Shown here piece after piece: positions 8,590-16,626 of a DNA stretch of 64,000 bases. A program made the position numbers and the translations under genes. Numbering within the stretch: the stretch's first letter is position 1; every line of letters starts with the position of its first letter. Origin of the DNA: Aldehydirespirator sp965220645. Its GTDB lineage: Bacteria > Actinomycetota > Acidimicrobiia > Acidimicrobiales > Aldehydirespiratoraceae. The stretch covers positions 1,984,001 through 2,048,000 of the forward strand of contig OZ244836.1 in the NCBI GenBank assembly GCA_965220645.1, written 5' to 3'. The notes under the pieces are model-generated. The model did not search any database, was not told the origin of the DNA, and saw only the letters and a list, made by a program, of their open reading frames with translations.

Positions 8590-9570
8590 ATGGCCTCGAC
8601 GCTGGCGCACGGTCGCAAGTGGGTGAGTTCGCTGGTCGCTGATCGGACGGGGCTCGCGGCGCGGCCGCTGGTGATCGTCGGACCCACTGCATCCGGCAAA
8701 TCGGACATCGCCATGGGCGTGGCCCGGCTGATCGGCGCGGCCGAGATCGTCGCCCTCGACTCCATGCAGGTCTACCGGGGCATGGACATCGGCACGGCCA
8801 CCCCCACCGCGGCGGAGCAGGCGGAAGTCCGCCACCACCTGATCGACCTGGTGGACCCGTCCGAGGAGTTCGCAGTGGCCGAGTTCCAGGCTCGGGCCGC
8901 CGCCGTGATCGACGACCTCCGCAATCGGGGTGTGGTTCCCGTGCTGGTCGGTGGCACGGGACTGTACGTCAGGGCCGTGATCGACGGTCTCCAGATCCCG
9001 GGGCGCTACCCGGAGGTGCGGGCCGGCCTGGAGGCCGAGCCCGACACGGGGGCCCTGCACCGGCGCCTGGCTGCCATCGATCCGGTCGCGGCCGGTCGCA
9101 TGGAGCCGACCAACCGGCGCAGAGTCGTCAGAGCCCTCGAGGTCACGATCGGCAGCGGGCGACCCTTCTCGTCCTACGGTCCCGGACTCGGCCACTACCC
9201 GCCCACGCCGTTCGTTCAGGTGGGCCTGCGCTGGGACCGCGACCGGCTCGACGAGCGCATCGCAACCCGGTACCAGCGACAGATGGATGGCGGCTTCCTC
9301 GACGAGGTCCGATCCCTGGCCACCGGTCCGATATCGCGAACCGCGTCGCAAGCCCTCGGCTACAAGGAACTGCTCGCCCACGTGCAGGGCCGGACGAGCC
9401 TCGACGAAGCCCTGGAGCTGGCCGTCGTGCGCACCCGCCGCTTCGCTCGCCGCCAGGAGCGATGGTTCCGCCGCGACCCCCGGATCGCATGGCTCGACGC
9501 CGCCGCTGCGCCCTCCGAGGCGGTAGCCGTCTGGGATGAGGCAGTCTCAGCATGCGCGGCTCCAAATTGA
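8590..9570 (+). CDS. miaA: tRNA dimethylallyltransferase MiaA
   Basis: 326 aa from the ATG at 8590. Transfers the dimethylallyl group to A37 of tRNA, giving the substrate of MiaB. The P-loop GPTASGKSD is followed by the DSMQVYRGMDIGTA region, then VGGTGLYVRA and TNRRRVVRALE. The start is uncertain: GTG 8623 is nearer the usual family start and neither has a convincing ribosome site. The stop codon lies inside the left arm of a strong hairpin (9563-9611). Confidence 0.95.
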   Translation: MASTLAHGRKWVSSLVADRTGLAARPLVIVGPTASGKSDIAMGVARLIGAAEIVALDSMQVYRGMDIGTATPTAAEQAEVRHHLIDLVDPSEEFAVAEFQARAAAVIDDLRNRGVVPVLVGGTGLYVRAVIDGLQIPGRYPEVRAGLEAEPDTGALHRRLAAIDPVAAGRMEPTNRRRVVRALEVTIGSGRPFSSYGPGLGHYPPTPFVQVGLRWDRDRLDERIATRYQRQMDGGFLDEVRSLATGPISRTASQALGYKELLAHVQGRTSLDEALELAVVRTRRFARRQERWFRRDPRIAWLDAAAAPSEAVAVWDEAVSACAAPN

Positions 9571-9611
9571 CGTAGTTGTTCCCCTACGGAGGGGTCAACT
9601 ACGTCAATTTG
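9563..9611 (+). terminator. Perfect 16-bp inverted repeat at the miaA stop codon; candidate terminator
   Basis: CAAATTGACGTAGTTG (9563-9578) is exactly complementary to CAACTACGTCAATTTG (9596-9611). An inner CCCCT/AGGGG stem closes on ACGG, giving ~21 bp in a 49-nt hairpin. The miaA TGA lies within the left arm. No U-tract follows, so it is not a canonical intrinsic terminator; it could terminate, protect the miaA mRNA 3' end or be a repeat element. A related-looking hairpin is at 61907-61958. Confidence 0.6.
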
Positions 9612-9680
9612 CGCGAGCGGCCGACGAACGGATGATGAGATTGCCGTGTTGATGCGCCCGCGGCCCGAGAGAATGCATAG

Positions 9681-10532
9681 ATGACCGGCGGGCTGCGTCT
9701 CCACAAGCTCCACGGGCTGGGCAACGACTTCCTCGTCGCGCTCGTCGACGAGCTGCCGGTTGAGGCCGACGCCGCTCGGACAGCCGCCGCGCTGTGCCAC
9801 CGCGAGAGCGGCATCGGCGCGGACGGGCTGATCTATGCCGTGGTCGACGCGCCGAGCAACGGTGCGGACCGCGCCGCCACCATGCGGCTGTGGAACTCCG
9901 ACGGCTCGCCCGCCGAAGTGTCCGGCAACGGCCTCAGGTGCCTCGCCCACGTCATCGCCCGCTCGCTGGGAGCAGCCGAGCTCGACATTGTCGTGCACAC
10001 TGTTGCCGGTCCTCGGCGCTGCTCGATCCGGCCGACGAGCGAGCCCGACATCGTCGTCGGAACCTCGGAGATGGGCCGCCTCGGACCCGGGCCCCACCCC
10101 GATCTCGGAACCGCCAGCCCCGCTACGGCAGTTGAAGGGATCCTGGGTGCGGATGCGGTCGAGCGCTGGGACACCATGGACGTGGGCAACCCTCACGCCG
10201 TGCTCGCGGTGGCGAATCCGGCCGCAGTACCTTTGCAGCAGGCCGGTTCCGCGGTAGAGGTCCTGTTCAGCGGCGGCATCAACGTCCACTTCGGGACGGT
10301 GACTGGACCCGATGAGGTGACTCTGGGCGTCTGGGAACGTGGCGCGGGGGCGACCGCGGCGTGCGGTACGGGAGCGGTGGCTGCGGCCGCCGTCTTCCAT
10401 CGCTGGGGCGAAGTGGGTCAGAATGTGACTGTGCGAATGGTGGGCGGGGAGGCTCGAGTCGATCTGGCCGAGCCGGTGACCCTCACCGGAGAATCGACCT
10501 ACGTCGCCACTGTGGACGTCCACCATGCCTGA
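9681..10532 (+). CDS. dapF: Diaminopimelate epimerase DapF, with Ser at the first catalytic cysteine
   Basis: 283 aa. The family interconverts LL- and meso-diaminopimelate for lysine and peptidoglycan. The fold motifs are present: KLHGLGNDFL at the N-terminus, GIGADG, WDTMDVGNPHAV and the second catalytic cysteine in TAACGTGA. The first catalytic motif, normally AExCGNG, reads AEVSGNG (TCC codon at 9920-9922), so the two-cysteine general acid/base pair is not intact. The gene overlaps hflX by 8 bp and precedes dapC-dapD-dapE, so pathway context supports the DapF role. Whether the enzyme is active is open. Confidence 0.88.
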   Translation: MTGGLRLHKLHGLGNDFLVALVDELPVEADAARTAAALCHRESGIGADGLIYAVVDAPSNGADRAATMRLWNSDGSPAEVSGNGLRCLAHVIARSLGAAELDIVVHTVAGPRRCSIRPTSEPDIVVGTSEMGRLGPGPHPDLGTASPATAVEGILGADAVERWDTMDVGNPHAVLAVANPAAVPLQQAGSAVEVLFSGGINVHFGTVTGPDEVTLGVWERGAGATAACGTGAVAAAAVFHRWGEVGQNVTVRMVGGEARVDLAEPVTLTGESTYVATVDVHHA

Positions 10533-11943
10533 GGCGGGCCCGCCGCAAGAGCCCAACGATACGCTCGGCACCCACCCCACCGAAGACGACATCGAGGACG
10601 GCGTCGAGGAGACCGGCGACGCCCCCGACACTCACCGGGGCGGGTTCGGCGAGTTCGGCGGCGACGGCCCCGGGCTCATCGATCGGGCCTTCCGTGAGCG
10701 CATCGTGCTGGTCGGGGTGACGCGGCCGGATCGGGGCGCTTTGGCCACCGAAGCGTCACTGGACGAGTTGAGCCTGCTCGTGGACACGGCCGGAGCTGAT
10801 GAGGTCGAGCGGGTCTGCCAGCGGCGAGCCGCGCCCGATCCGGCGACGTTCGTGGGCACGGGCAAGGCCCGAGAGATCAGGGCTATCGCCGAGGACGTGG
10901 ACTGCGACACCGTCGTGTTCGACGATGAGCTCAGCCCGGCCCAGCAGTTCAATCTGGAGAAACTGCTGGGCCGCACCGCTTTGGACCGCACCGCGGTGAT
11001 CCTCGACATCTTCGCCCAGAACGCCAGCACACCAGAGGGCAAGGCCCAGGTCGAGCTGGCCCAACTCCGCTACCGGCTTCCCCGCCTGCGGGGCGCGGGA
11101 CGGCGGCTGTCGCAGCAGGCGGGCGGGATCGGCACTCGCGGTCCCGGCGAGACCCAGCTCGAAGTGGACCGGCGCCGCCTGGAGCGTCGCATCCACAAGC
11201 TCGAGGGTGACCTTCGCCGCATCGCCGGCCACCGCCGTACTCAGTCCAAGGCTCGAAGCCGCACCCGCAACCGGTCCGCGGCGATCGTCGGCTACACCAA
11301 CGCGGGCAAGTCGTCTCTGCTCAACCGGCTCACGTCGGCCTCCGTCGCAGTGGAGAACCGCCTCTTCGCCACCCTGGATCCCACCACCCGGCGCCTGGGG
11401 CTGCCCGGCGGCGAGACGGTGTTCGTCACCGACACGGTGGGCTTCGTGCGCAAGTTGCCTCACCAGTTGGTGGAGGCGTTCAAGACCACGCTCGACGTGG
11501 TCCGGGACGCCGACCTTCTGATCCACGTTGTTGACGGCTCTGACAGCGACCCCGACGGCTCGATGGCTGCCGTGCGCGAGGTGCTGACCGAGATCGGCGC
11601 CGACGACATAAATGAACTGGTGGTGTTCAACAAGAGCGACCTGGGTCCGGGCGCGGCCCGCCTGGCGCAGCGCAGGGAGGGATCGGTAGCCGTGTCGGCC
11701 GCGACCGGCGACGGGATGGAGGCACTCCTGGGCACGATCGGCGACCGGATGCGCCGCGTCGCCCGCGAGATCGAGCTAGTGGTGCCCTGGGACCGCGGCG
11801 ACGTGCTCGCCGGCGTCCACCGTGAGGGCCAGGTGCTCGAGTCCACCGCGACCGAGGAGGGCATGAGAGTGCGGGCCCGCATGGAGCCCGCCTCGGTGGG
11901 GGCCCTGCGCCGCTACGTCGTCAACGGACGGGACACCGAGTGA
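10525..11943 (+). CDS. hflX: GTPase HflX
   Basis: 472 aa. A ribosome-associated GTPase that splits stalled or hibernating ribosomes. An acidic N-terminal extension (~50 residues, Asp/Glu/Gly-rich) precedes the HflX N domain (STPEGKAQVELAQLRYRLPR), the coiled region and the G domain: G1 GYTNAGKSS, G3 DTVGF, G4 NKSD. Its ATG overlaps the dapF 3' end, and its stop overlaps the dapC GTG (GTGA), so dapF-hflX-dapC appear to be one transcript. dapF-hflX adjacency is known from mycobacteria. Confidence 0.95.
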   Translation: MPEAGPPQEPNDTLGTHPTEDDIEDGVEETGDAPDTHRGGFGEFGGDGPGLIDRAFRERIVLVGVTRPDRGALATEASLDELSLLVDTAGADEVERVCQRRAAPDPATFVGTGKAREIRAIAEDVDCDTVVFDDELSPAQQFNLEKLLGRTALDRTAVILDIFAQNASTPEGKAQVELAQLRYRLPRLRGAGRRLSQQAGGIGTRGPGETQLEVDRRRLERRIHKLEGDLRRIAGHRRTQSKARSRTRNRSAAIVGYTNAGKSSLLNRLTSASVAVENRLFATLDPTTRRLGLPGGETVFVTDTVGFVRKLPHQLVEAFKTTLDVVRDADLLIHVVDGSDSDPDGSMAAVREVLTEIGADDINELVVFNKSDLGPGAARLAQRREGSVAVSAATGDGMEALLGTIGDRMRRVAREIELVVPWDRGDVLAGVHREGQVLESTATEEGMRVRARMEPASVGALRRYVVNGRDTE

Positions 11944-13142
11944 CTGCGGGCTTCGTGCCGCCCGTCTATCCCTACGAGCGGCTCGAGGGGCTGCGGGAAG
12001 CGGCCGCACAGCTGCCGGGCGGCGCGGTGGACTGCTCGGTGGGCACGCCGTGCGACCCCCCGCCCCTCGCCGTGGTGGAAGCGCTGGCGTCGTCCGGGAC
12101 CGAGCGGTCCTACCCGTCATCGATTGGCTCGCCCGCCTTCCGCGAGGCGGTCGCGGCCTGGGTCGCCCGCCGATTCGAGGTCGAGATCGATCCCGGCAGC
12201 GAGGTCGCGGCGTGCATCGGCACCAAGGAGTTCGTGGCCTCGCTGCCGGGTTATCTAAGGCTCCGCCATCCCGACCGCGACACGGTGCTGTACCCGGCGG
12301 TGTCGTACCCGTCGTACGCGATGGGAGCGGCTCTGGCCGGATGCCGGGCCGTCCCGGTCGCGGTGGACGAGGAGTTCCGCATCGATCTCGGCTCGATCAA
12401 GCCGCGGGATGCCAAGCGGGCCCTCTGCCTGTGGCTCAACTCGCCCGGCAACCCTGCAGGAGCACTCGACGACTTGGGTGCGGCCGCGGCCTGGGGCAGG
12501 CGCACCGGCGTGCTGGTGGCCAGCGACGAGTGCTACGCCGAGTTCACCTGGGACGGCCCGCCCCGCACCATCCTGGAGCACGGCACCGATGGAGTGCTGG
12601 CCGTGCACTCGCTGTCAAAACGCTCGAACATGGCGGGCGTGCGGGCCGGGTTCTACGCCGGCGGTGAGGAACTGGTCCACTACCTGCGCGAGTGCCGCAA
12701 GCACGCGGGCTGCATGGTTCCCGGCCCCGTCCAGGCCGCCGCGGTCGCTGCCTGGGCAGACCAGACTCATGTTGACCGGCAGAGCGCCCTCTACCGTGAT
12801 CGGCTGCACCGCCTCGAAGGGATCCTCGGTCTTGCCCTGTCGCCTACCGGGCCCTTCGGGTCACTCCCGCCCACCGCACAAGCATTGCTGGATGAAGCCC
12901 CTCGATTTCCACGTGGAGGCTTCTATTGGTGGATCAGGGCGCCCGGCGGCGACGCCTGGGCCTTTGCACGCCAGCTCGCCCGATGGGCAGGCTTGATCGT
13001 GAGTCCCGGCGAGTTCTACTGCGAGGACTCCGGGGCGACCAGTGCTCGCGATCCGCGCCAGTACGTTCGCATCGCGGCCGTGCAGCCCGAAGACCGCCTT
13101 GAACTGGCCCGCCAGCGGCTCTCCAGCAGTACCGGCAAGTAG
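11940..13142 (+). CDS. dapC: Succinyldiaminopimelate aminotransferase, DapC-type
   Basis: 400 aa. A class I/II PLP aminotransferase; the PLP lysine is in HSLSKRSNMAG, with LNSPGNPAG and ASDECYAEF as further fold motifs and RIAAVQPEDRL near the end. In the succinylase branch DapC makes N-succinyl-LL-diaminopimelate from the keto acid formed after DapD. dapD begins 11 bp downstream and dapE follows, which argues strongly for this role rather than a generic aminotransferase. The GTG start overlaps the hflX stop. Confidence 0.88.
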   Translation: MTAGFVPPVYPYERLEGLREAAAQLPGGAVDCSVGTPCDPPPLAVVEALASSGTERSYPSSIGSPAFREAVAAWVARRFEVEIDPGSEVAACIGTKEFVASLPGYLRLRHPDRDTVLYPAVSYPSYAMGAALAGCRAVPVAVDEEFRIDLGSIKPRDAKRALCLWLNSPGNPAGALDDLGAAAAWGRRTGVLVASDECYAEFTWDGPPRTILEHGTDGVLAVHSLSKRSNMAGVRAGFYAGGEELVHYLRECRKHAGCMVPGPVQAAAVAAWADQTHVDRQSALYRDRLHRLEGILGLALSPTGPFGSLPPTAQALLDEAPRFPRGGFYWWIRAPGGDAWAFARQLARWAGLIVSPGEFYCEDSGATSARDPRQYVRIAAVQPEDRLELARQRLSSSTGK

Positions 13143-13153
13143 CCTCACAGCCC

Positions 13154-13978
13154 ATGTCCGACCTCGAGTCCCGCATCAGCGAGCTATGGGCTTCCCGCCC
13201 CGATCTCGATGCCGACGATCCAGACGTCATCGCCACCGTCCATGAGGCCATAGACGCTCTCGACCTCGGCCGGGCTCGGGTGGCCGAGATCCTCGACGAC
13301 GGCAGCGTGCAGGTCAACCAGTGGTGCAAGCAGGCCATCCTGCTGCTGTTCTCGACCGCCAGGATGAGCACCATCGAGCTCGGACCGTTCGAGTTCGCCG
13401 ACAAGATCCCGTTGAAGACCGACTACGCGGCCCGCGGCGTGAGGGTCGTTCCGGGAGCGTCGGCCCGCTGGGGCAGCTACCAGGCGCCGGGCGTGATCAT
13501 GATGCCCAGTTACACCAACATCGGCGCCCATGTGGGGGCCAATACCATGGTGGACACGTGGGCCACGGTGGGGTCGTGCGCCCAGATCGGCGCCAACGTG
13601 CACCTGTCAGGAGGGGTCGGGATCGGGGGAGTTCTCGAGCCTCCGGTGGCCCAACCGGTGATAGTGGAGGACGACTGCCTCATCGGCAGCCGCTGCATCG
13701 TGGCCGACGGTGCTCGCGTCGGGCGGGGAACGGTGCTGGGAGCAGGAGCGATCCTCACCAGCTCCATCCCGGTGATCGACGCCTCCACCGGCGAGGAGTT
13801 GGGACGGGGCGAGGTTCCGCCCTGGTCGGTGGCGGTGCTCGGCACCCGGACACGCCAGTTCGACGGCGGTGAGTTCGGACTGCCCGCCGTGCTGGTGATC
13901 AAGCGCCTGACCGAGGGCGAGCGCCACGACAAGTCGGCCCTCAACCAGATCCTGCGCGACCACGGTGCGGCCACCTGA
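13154..13978 (+). CDS. dapD: Tetrahydrodipicolinate N-succinyltransferase DapD, E. coli-type
   Basis: 274 aa, the same length as the E. coli enzyme as I recall it. A left-handed beta-helix acyltransferase that uses succinyl-CoA on tetrahydrodipicolinate. The E. coli-type signature is clear: GVRVVPGASARWGSY, MPSYTNIGAHVG, NTMVDTWATVGSCAQIG and HLSGGVGIGGVLEP. Mycobacterial DapD belongs to a different, longer subgroup, so this type is unexpected in an actinobacterium and may be lineage-specific or transferred. It sits between dapC and dapE. Confidence 0.95.
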   Translation: MSDLESRISELWASRPDLDADDPDVIATVHEAIDALDLGRARVAEILDDGSVQVNQWCKQAILLLFSTARMSTIELGPFEFADKIPLKTDYAARGVRVVPGASARWGSYQAPGVIMMPSYTNIGAHVGANTMVDTWATVGSCAQIGANVHLSGGVGIGGVLEPPVAQPVIVEDDCLIGSRCIVADGARVGRGTVLGAGAILTSSIPVIDASTGEELGRGEVPPWSVAVLGTRTRQFDGGEFGLPAVLVIKRLTEGERHDKSALNQILRDHGAAT

Positions 13979-14023
13979 TCCAGACCGGGCGTGTGCGCTC
14001 CAGTCGGAGTGCGATCATCGCTG

Positions 14024-14029
14024 TATGCT
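14024..14029 (+). promoter_or_regulatory. Candidate -10 element for dapE
   Basis: TATGCT lies in an AT-rich stretch (ATATATATT follows) in the 65-bp dapD-dapE gap. Its distance is 8 nt to the in-frame TTG 14038 and 14 nt to ATG 14044. No ribosome site is seen before either, so a leaderless or nearly leaderless dapE transcript is likely. Confidence 0.4.
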
Positions 14030-14043
14030 GATATATATTGACT

Positions 14044-15219
14044 ATGGCTGAAATTCACGAATTCTCAGACGACCGGTACTTGTCGACGGGCGACACGTTC
14101 CTGCTGGCGGCCGATCTGGTCGCGGTGCCGTCGGTCAGCTTCAACGAGGCTCGCATAACCGACCTGATCGAGGAGTCACTGTCCAGCGATGCCGGGCATC
14201 TCGACATGTCCCGCATCGGCGACAATCTGGTGGCCCGCACCGACCTGGGTCGGCAGTGGAGGCTGATCCTGGCCGGACACACCGACACCGTGCCTCCGAG
14301 CGGCAACGCCGAGGCCCGCATAGATGGCGACATCCTGTGGGGTGTCGGCTCGGCCGACATGAAGGGCGGCCTGGCCGTGCTGCTGGAACTGGCGCTGAAC
14401 GCGCGGCTTCCGGTCGTGGATGTCACCTATGTCTTCTACGCCCGCGAGGAGGTGGACTCGGTGCACAGCGGCCTGCGCGAGATAGCCGAGGCCCGTCCCG
14501 ATCTTCTGGCCGGCGATGTGGCGCTGCTGCTGGAGCCCACCGGCGCAATCGTCGAGGCCGGCTGCCAGGGCACCATGCGGATAAAGGTGACGCTGGCGGG
14601 GGAGCGGGCTCACACCGCCCGCGCCTGGATGGGGCGCAACGCCGTGCATCGCCTCGGCCCGCTCCTGGAGGTTGTGGACAGCTACGAGCCGCGCCGGCCC
14701 GTGATCTCGGGTTGCGAGTTCCGCGAGGGCCTGCAGGCCGTCGGAGTGGCAGGCGGCGTAGCGGGCAACGTGGTTCCTGACGAGGCGGCTCTGACCATCA
14801 ACCACCGCTTCGCTCCAGATCGCACGCCCGAGCAGGCCGAGCAGCACGTCCGCTCCGTGATCGAGCCCGTCCTCGAGCCGGGGGACGCTATGGAGGTGCT
14901 CGACGTGGCGCCGCCGGCCGACCCGGGCCTCGAGCATTCGCTGCTTAAGGCGGTGGTGCGCAACAGCGGCGAGCCTCCCCGCGCCAAGTTGGGATGGACT
15001 GACGCTGCGTTCTTCGCGCAACGGGGAGTGCCGGCGTCGAACTTCGGGCCGGGGGATCCGCTGCTAGCTCACACCAGCCACGAGCAGCTGCACCGCGACT
15101 CGCTCCACAAGGCCTATCGCGTTCTTGAGGACCTGTTGATCGACGGCACTCTTCCCCAGGGCAGCCGGGACTGTCCCGAATGGGATGAGGACATTCCCAA
15201 GCGGCTCCCGGAGTTGTAG
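14044..15219 (+). CDS. dapE: Succinyl-diaminopimelate desuccinylase DapE
   Basis: 391 aa. An M20-family zinc peptidase fold that removes succinate to give LL-diaminopimelate. Metal and catalytic residues are visible in LAGHTDTVPP, GSADMKGGLA, AREEVDS, EPTG and LLAHTSHEQL. The dimerisation domain contains AHTARAWMGRNAVHRL. It starts at ATG 14044 (TTG 14038 possible). Together with DapC, DapD and DapF it completes the late succinylase branch in one 5.5-kb stretch. It is convergent with lexA; the 73-bp gap holds only a small TTTTCTT/AAGAAAA dyad (15250-15274). Confidence 0.92.
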   Translation: MAEIHEFSDDRYLSTGDTFLLAADLVAVPSVSFNEARITDLIEESLSSDAGHLDMSRIGDNLVARTDLGRQWRLILAGHTDTVPPSGNAEARIDGDILWGVGSADMKGGLAVLLELALNARLPVVDVTYVFYAREEVDSVHSGLREIAEARPDLLAGDVALLLEPTGAIVEAGCQGTMRIKVTLAGERAHTARAWMGRNAVHRLGPLLEVVDSYEPRRPVISGCEFREGLQAVGVAGGVAGNVVPDEAALTINHRFAPDRTPEQAEQHVRSVIEPVLEPGDAMEVLDVAPPADPGLEHSLLKAVVRNSGEPPRAKLGWTDAAFFAQRGVPASNFGPGDPLLAHTSHEQLHRDSLHKAYRVLEDLLIDGTLPQGSRDCPEWDEDIPKRLPEL

Positions 15220-15249
15220 GCCAGGCCCGGCACCCTGCCCTTCTGTGCC

Positions 15250-15274
15250 TTTTCTTCTCGATATGGCAAGAAAA
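15250..15274. terminator. Weak AT-rich dyad between convergent dapE and lexA
   Basis: TTTTCTT (15250-15256) is complementary to AAGAAAA (15268-15274), with an 11-nt loop. The T-rich and A-rich arms would give a short U-tract in either direction, as in a small bidirectional terminator. The stem is short and poor in GC. Confidence 0.3.
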
Positions 15275-15292
15275 CGCGATGAGAGCTCCGTC

Positions 15293-15937
15293 TCAGTAGC
15301 GCCGCAGCATGGTGACGACCTTGCCGTAGACGGCCACCTCGCCCGGTGAGAACTCCATCGGCTCCAGCATTTCGTTGGCGGGCTCCAGCACGATCCGGCC
15401 GTCGCGCCGTCGCAGCGTCTTGACGGTGGCCTCATCGCCGGGGATTCCCGCCACAACGACCTCGCCGTTCTCAGCGGTGCTCTGGGCCCGGCACACCACG
15501 TAGTCACCGTCGAGGATGCCGACGTCGATCATCGAGTCGCCCCGCACCCGGAGCATGAATAGGTTCCCCTCGCCCGTCAGGTCGGCGGGCATCGGCACCA
15601 GCTCCTCGACGTTCTCCGCGGCGAGCACGCCGGAGCCCGCGGCCACGTCGCCCACCAGGGGCACGTGGCGGACCGGGCGGCGCTCGAGCGCGGCACCCGA
15701 GTTCTCGTCGTAGCGCACCTCGATGGCCCGGGGCCGGGTGGGGTCGACTCGCAGGTATCCGGCCGAGCCGAGCAGGTCGATGTGGGCCTTGACCGAGGCC
15801 GGGGACTTGAGGCCGACCTCGGCCGCGATCTCCCGGATGGACGGCGGGTAGCCGTGGGAGCGCTGGTGCTCCACGATCGCGTCGAGGATCTGGCGGCGGC
15901 GTGCTGTTAGTGGCTTCCGGTTGGCCGGCGGCGTCAT
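15293..15937 (-). CDS. lexA: SOS repressor LexA
   Basis: 214 aa. An N-terminal winged helix (LTARRRQILDAIVEHQ; SIREIAAEVGLKSPASVKAHI) and a C-terminal S24 autoprotease domain. The Ala-Gly cleavage bond is probably in VGDVAAGSG, the catalytic Ser is in RGDSMID and the Lys in EATVKTL. It represses SOS genes until RecA-stimulated self-cleavage. Two GAACN4GTTC boxes directly upstream imply autoregulation, and a third serves the divergent LysM gene. The recA gene in this window has the same operator. Confidence 0.97.
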   Translation of the reverse strand: MTPPANRKPLTARRRQILDAIVEHQRSHGYPPSIREIAAEVGLKSPASVKAHIDLLGSAGYLRVDPTRPRAIEVRYDENSGAALERRPVRHVPLVGDVAAGSGVLAAENVEELVPMPADLTGEGNLFMLRVRGDSMIDVGILDGDYVVCRAQSTAENGEVVVAGIPGDEATVKTLRRRDGRIVLEPANEMLEPMEFSPGEVAVYGKVVTMLRRY

Positions 15938-15977
15938 GACGAGTGTCCGATCTTTGGGGAATTCCGGTTGCTAGTCC

Positions 15978-15989
15978 GAACGGATGTTC
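15978..15989 (+). promoter_or_regulatory. LexA box 1 in the lexA/LysM divergent region
   Basis: GAAC-GGAT-GTTC, 40 bp upstream of the lexA start. It flanks a TATAGTGTA sequence (15992-16000) that may serve as a -10 for either direction. Confidence 0.85.
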
Positions 15990-16003
15990 GCTATAGTGTA
16001 TCC

Positions 16004-16015
16004 GAACATCTGTTC
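16004..16015 (+). promoter_or_regulatory. LexA box 2 in the lexA/LysM divergent region
   Basis: GAAC-ATCT-GTTC, with its left end 26 bp from the left end of box 1. The pair is placed to repress both lexA and the divergent LysM gene. Confidence 0.85.
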
Positions 16016-16071
16016 ACATCGATCCTTGGCCTGCGGGGCCTCGGGGGAGGATATCCGTACACATGTTTGCG

Positions 16072-16083
16072 GAACACGCGTTC
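16072..16083 (+). promoter_or_regulatory. LexA box 3, proximal to the LysM gene
   Basis: GAAC-ACGC-GTTC, 69 bp before the LysM start at 16153. A degenerate half-matching copy (GTAC-ACAT-GTTT) lies at 16057-16068. Because box 3 would fall inside a longer reading frame beginning at 16063, it also argues for the 16153 start. Confidence 0.8.
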
Positions 16084-16152
16084 GATGTCAAGCATCTTGC
16101 TTCCGGGGATGGGCTCGGCGCCGTTGTCATACCCCTGCGGGAGGATCGTGGC

Positions 16153-16626
16153 ATGGAAGCCCATCACCCGCCCGCTCTCACTCTGGTTCCAGCCGGTGTC
16201 GCGGCTGCACCGGCATCCGGTCAGTCCGCGCGGCTGCCGGAAGGGGTGTACCGCCGCCGCCGGGTGGTGGTGGCCATGATCGTGGTCGCAGCCCTGACGC
16301 TGGGGCTGGCCCTGGGCCGCCCCGATCGGGTCCCGCCGGGCGAGTCCAACCCCTGGCCCTCAACCGGCGATGTCTCGCTCTCGGCGGAGCTGCCGGGCGT
16401 CTACGTGGTGCAGCCGGGCGACACGCTGTGGGACATAGCCCTGGCCATCGCCCCGGGCGACGATCCCAGGGCCCTGGTCCACGACCTGGCCGAGGCAGCC
16501 GGCGGAGCGGCTCTGGAGCCCGGCCAGCACATCGTCATCGACACCGTTTCGGCTCTGCCTGCCTTGAGCGACTCGGAGCAGCAGCCCGGTCAGCCGGCCG
16601 CCGCTGGCTCGCCCTTGGCGAGGTAG
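16153..16626 (+). CDS. LysM-domain membrane protein, probable SOS cell-division suppressor (YneA/ChiZ/DivS type)
   Basis: 157 aa. A short N-terminal cytoplasmic part, one transmembrane helix (VVVAMIVVAALTLGLALG after RRRR), then an extracytoplasmic LysM (VYVVQPGDTLWDIALAI ... LEPGQHIVI). Size, topology and divergence from lexA match B. subtilis YneA and M. tuberculosis Rv2719c/ChiZ, which block division during the SOS response. Three LexA boxes lie upstream. The start is ATG 16153, preceded by GGGAGG (16139-16144). Its 3' end overlaps the convergent RibD-like gene by 37 bp. The division-inhibitor role is inferred from family and context. Confidence 0.8.
   Translation: MEAHHPPALTLVPAGVAAAPASGQSARLPEGVYRRRRVVVAMIVVAALTLGLALGRPDRVPPGESNPWPSTGDVSLSAELPGVYVVQPGDTLWDIALAIAPGDDPRALVHDLAEAAGGAALEPGQHIVIDTVSALPALSDSEQQPGQPAAAGSPLAR

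Noticed and set aside
16063..16152. Longer N-terminus of the LysM protein from ATG 16063
   Set aside because: This stretch contains a LexA box and lacks a ribosome site, while ATG 16153 follows GGGAGG at 8 nt and gives the YneA/ChiZ-like topology.
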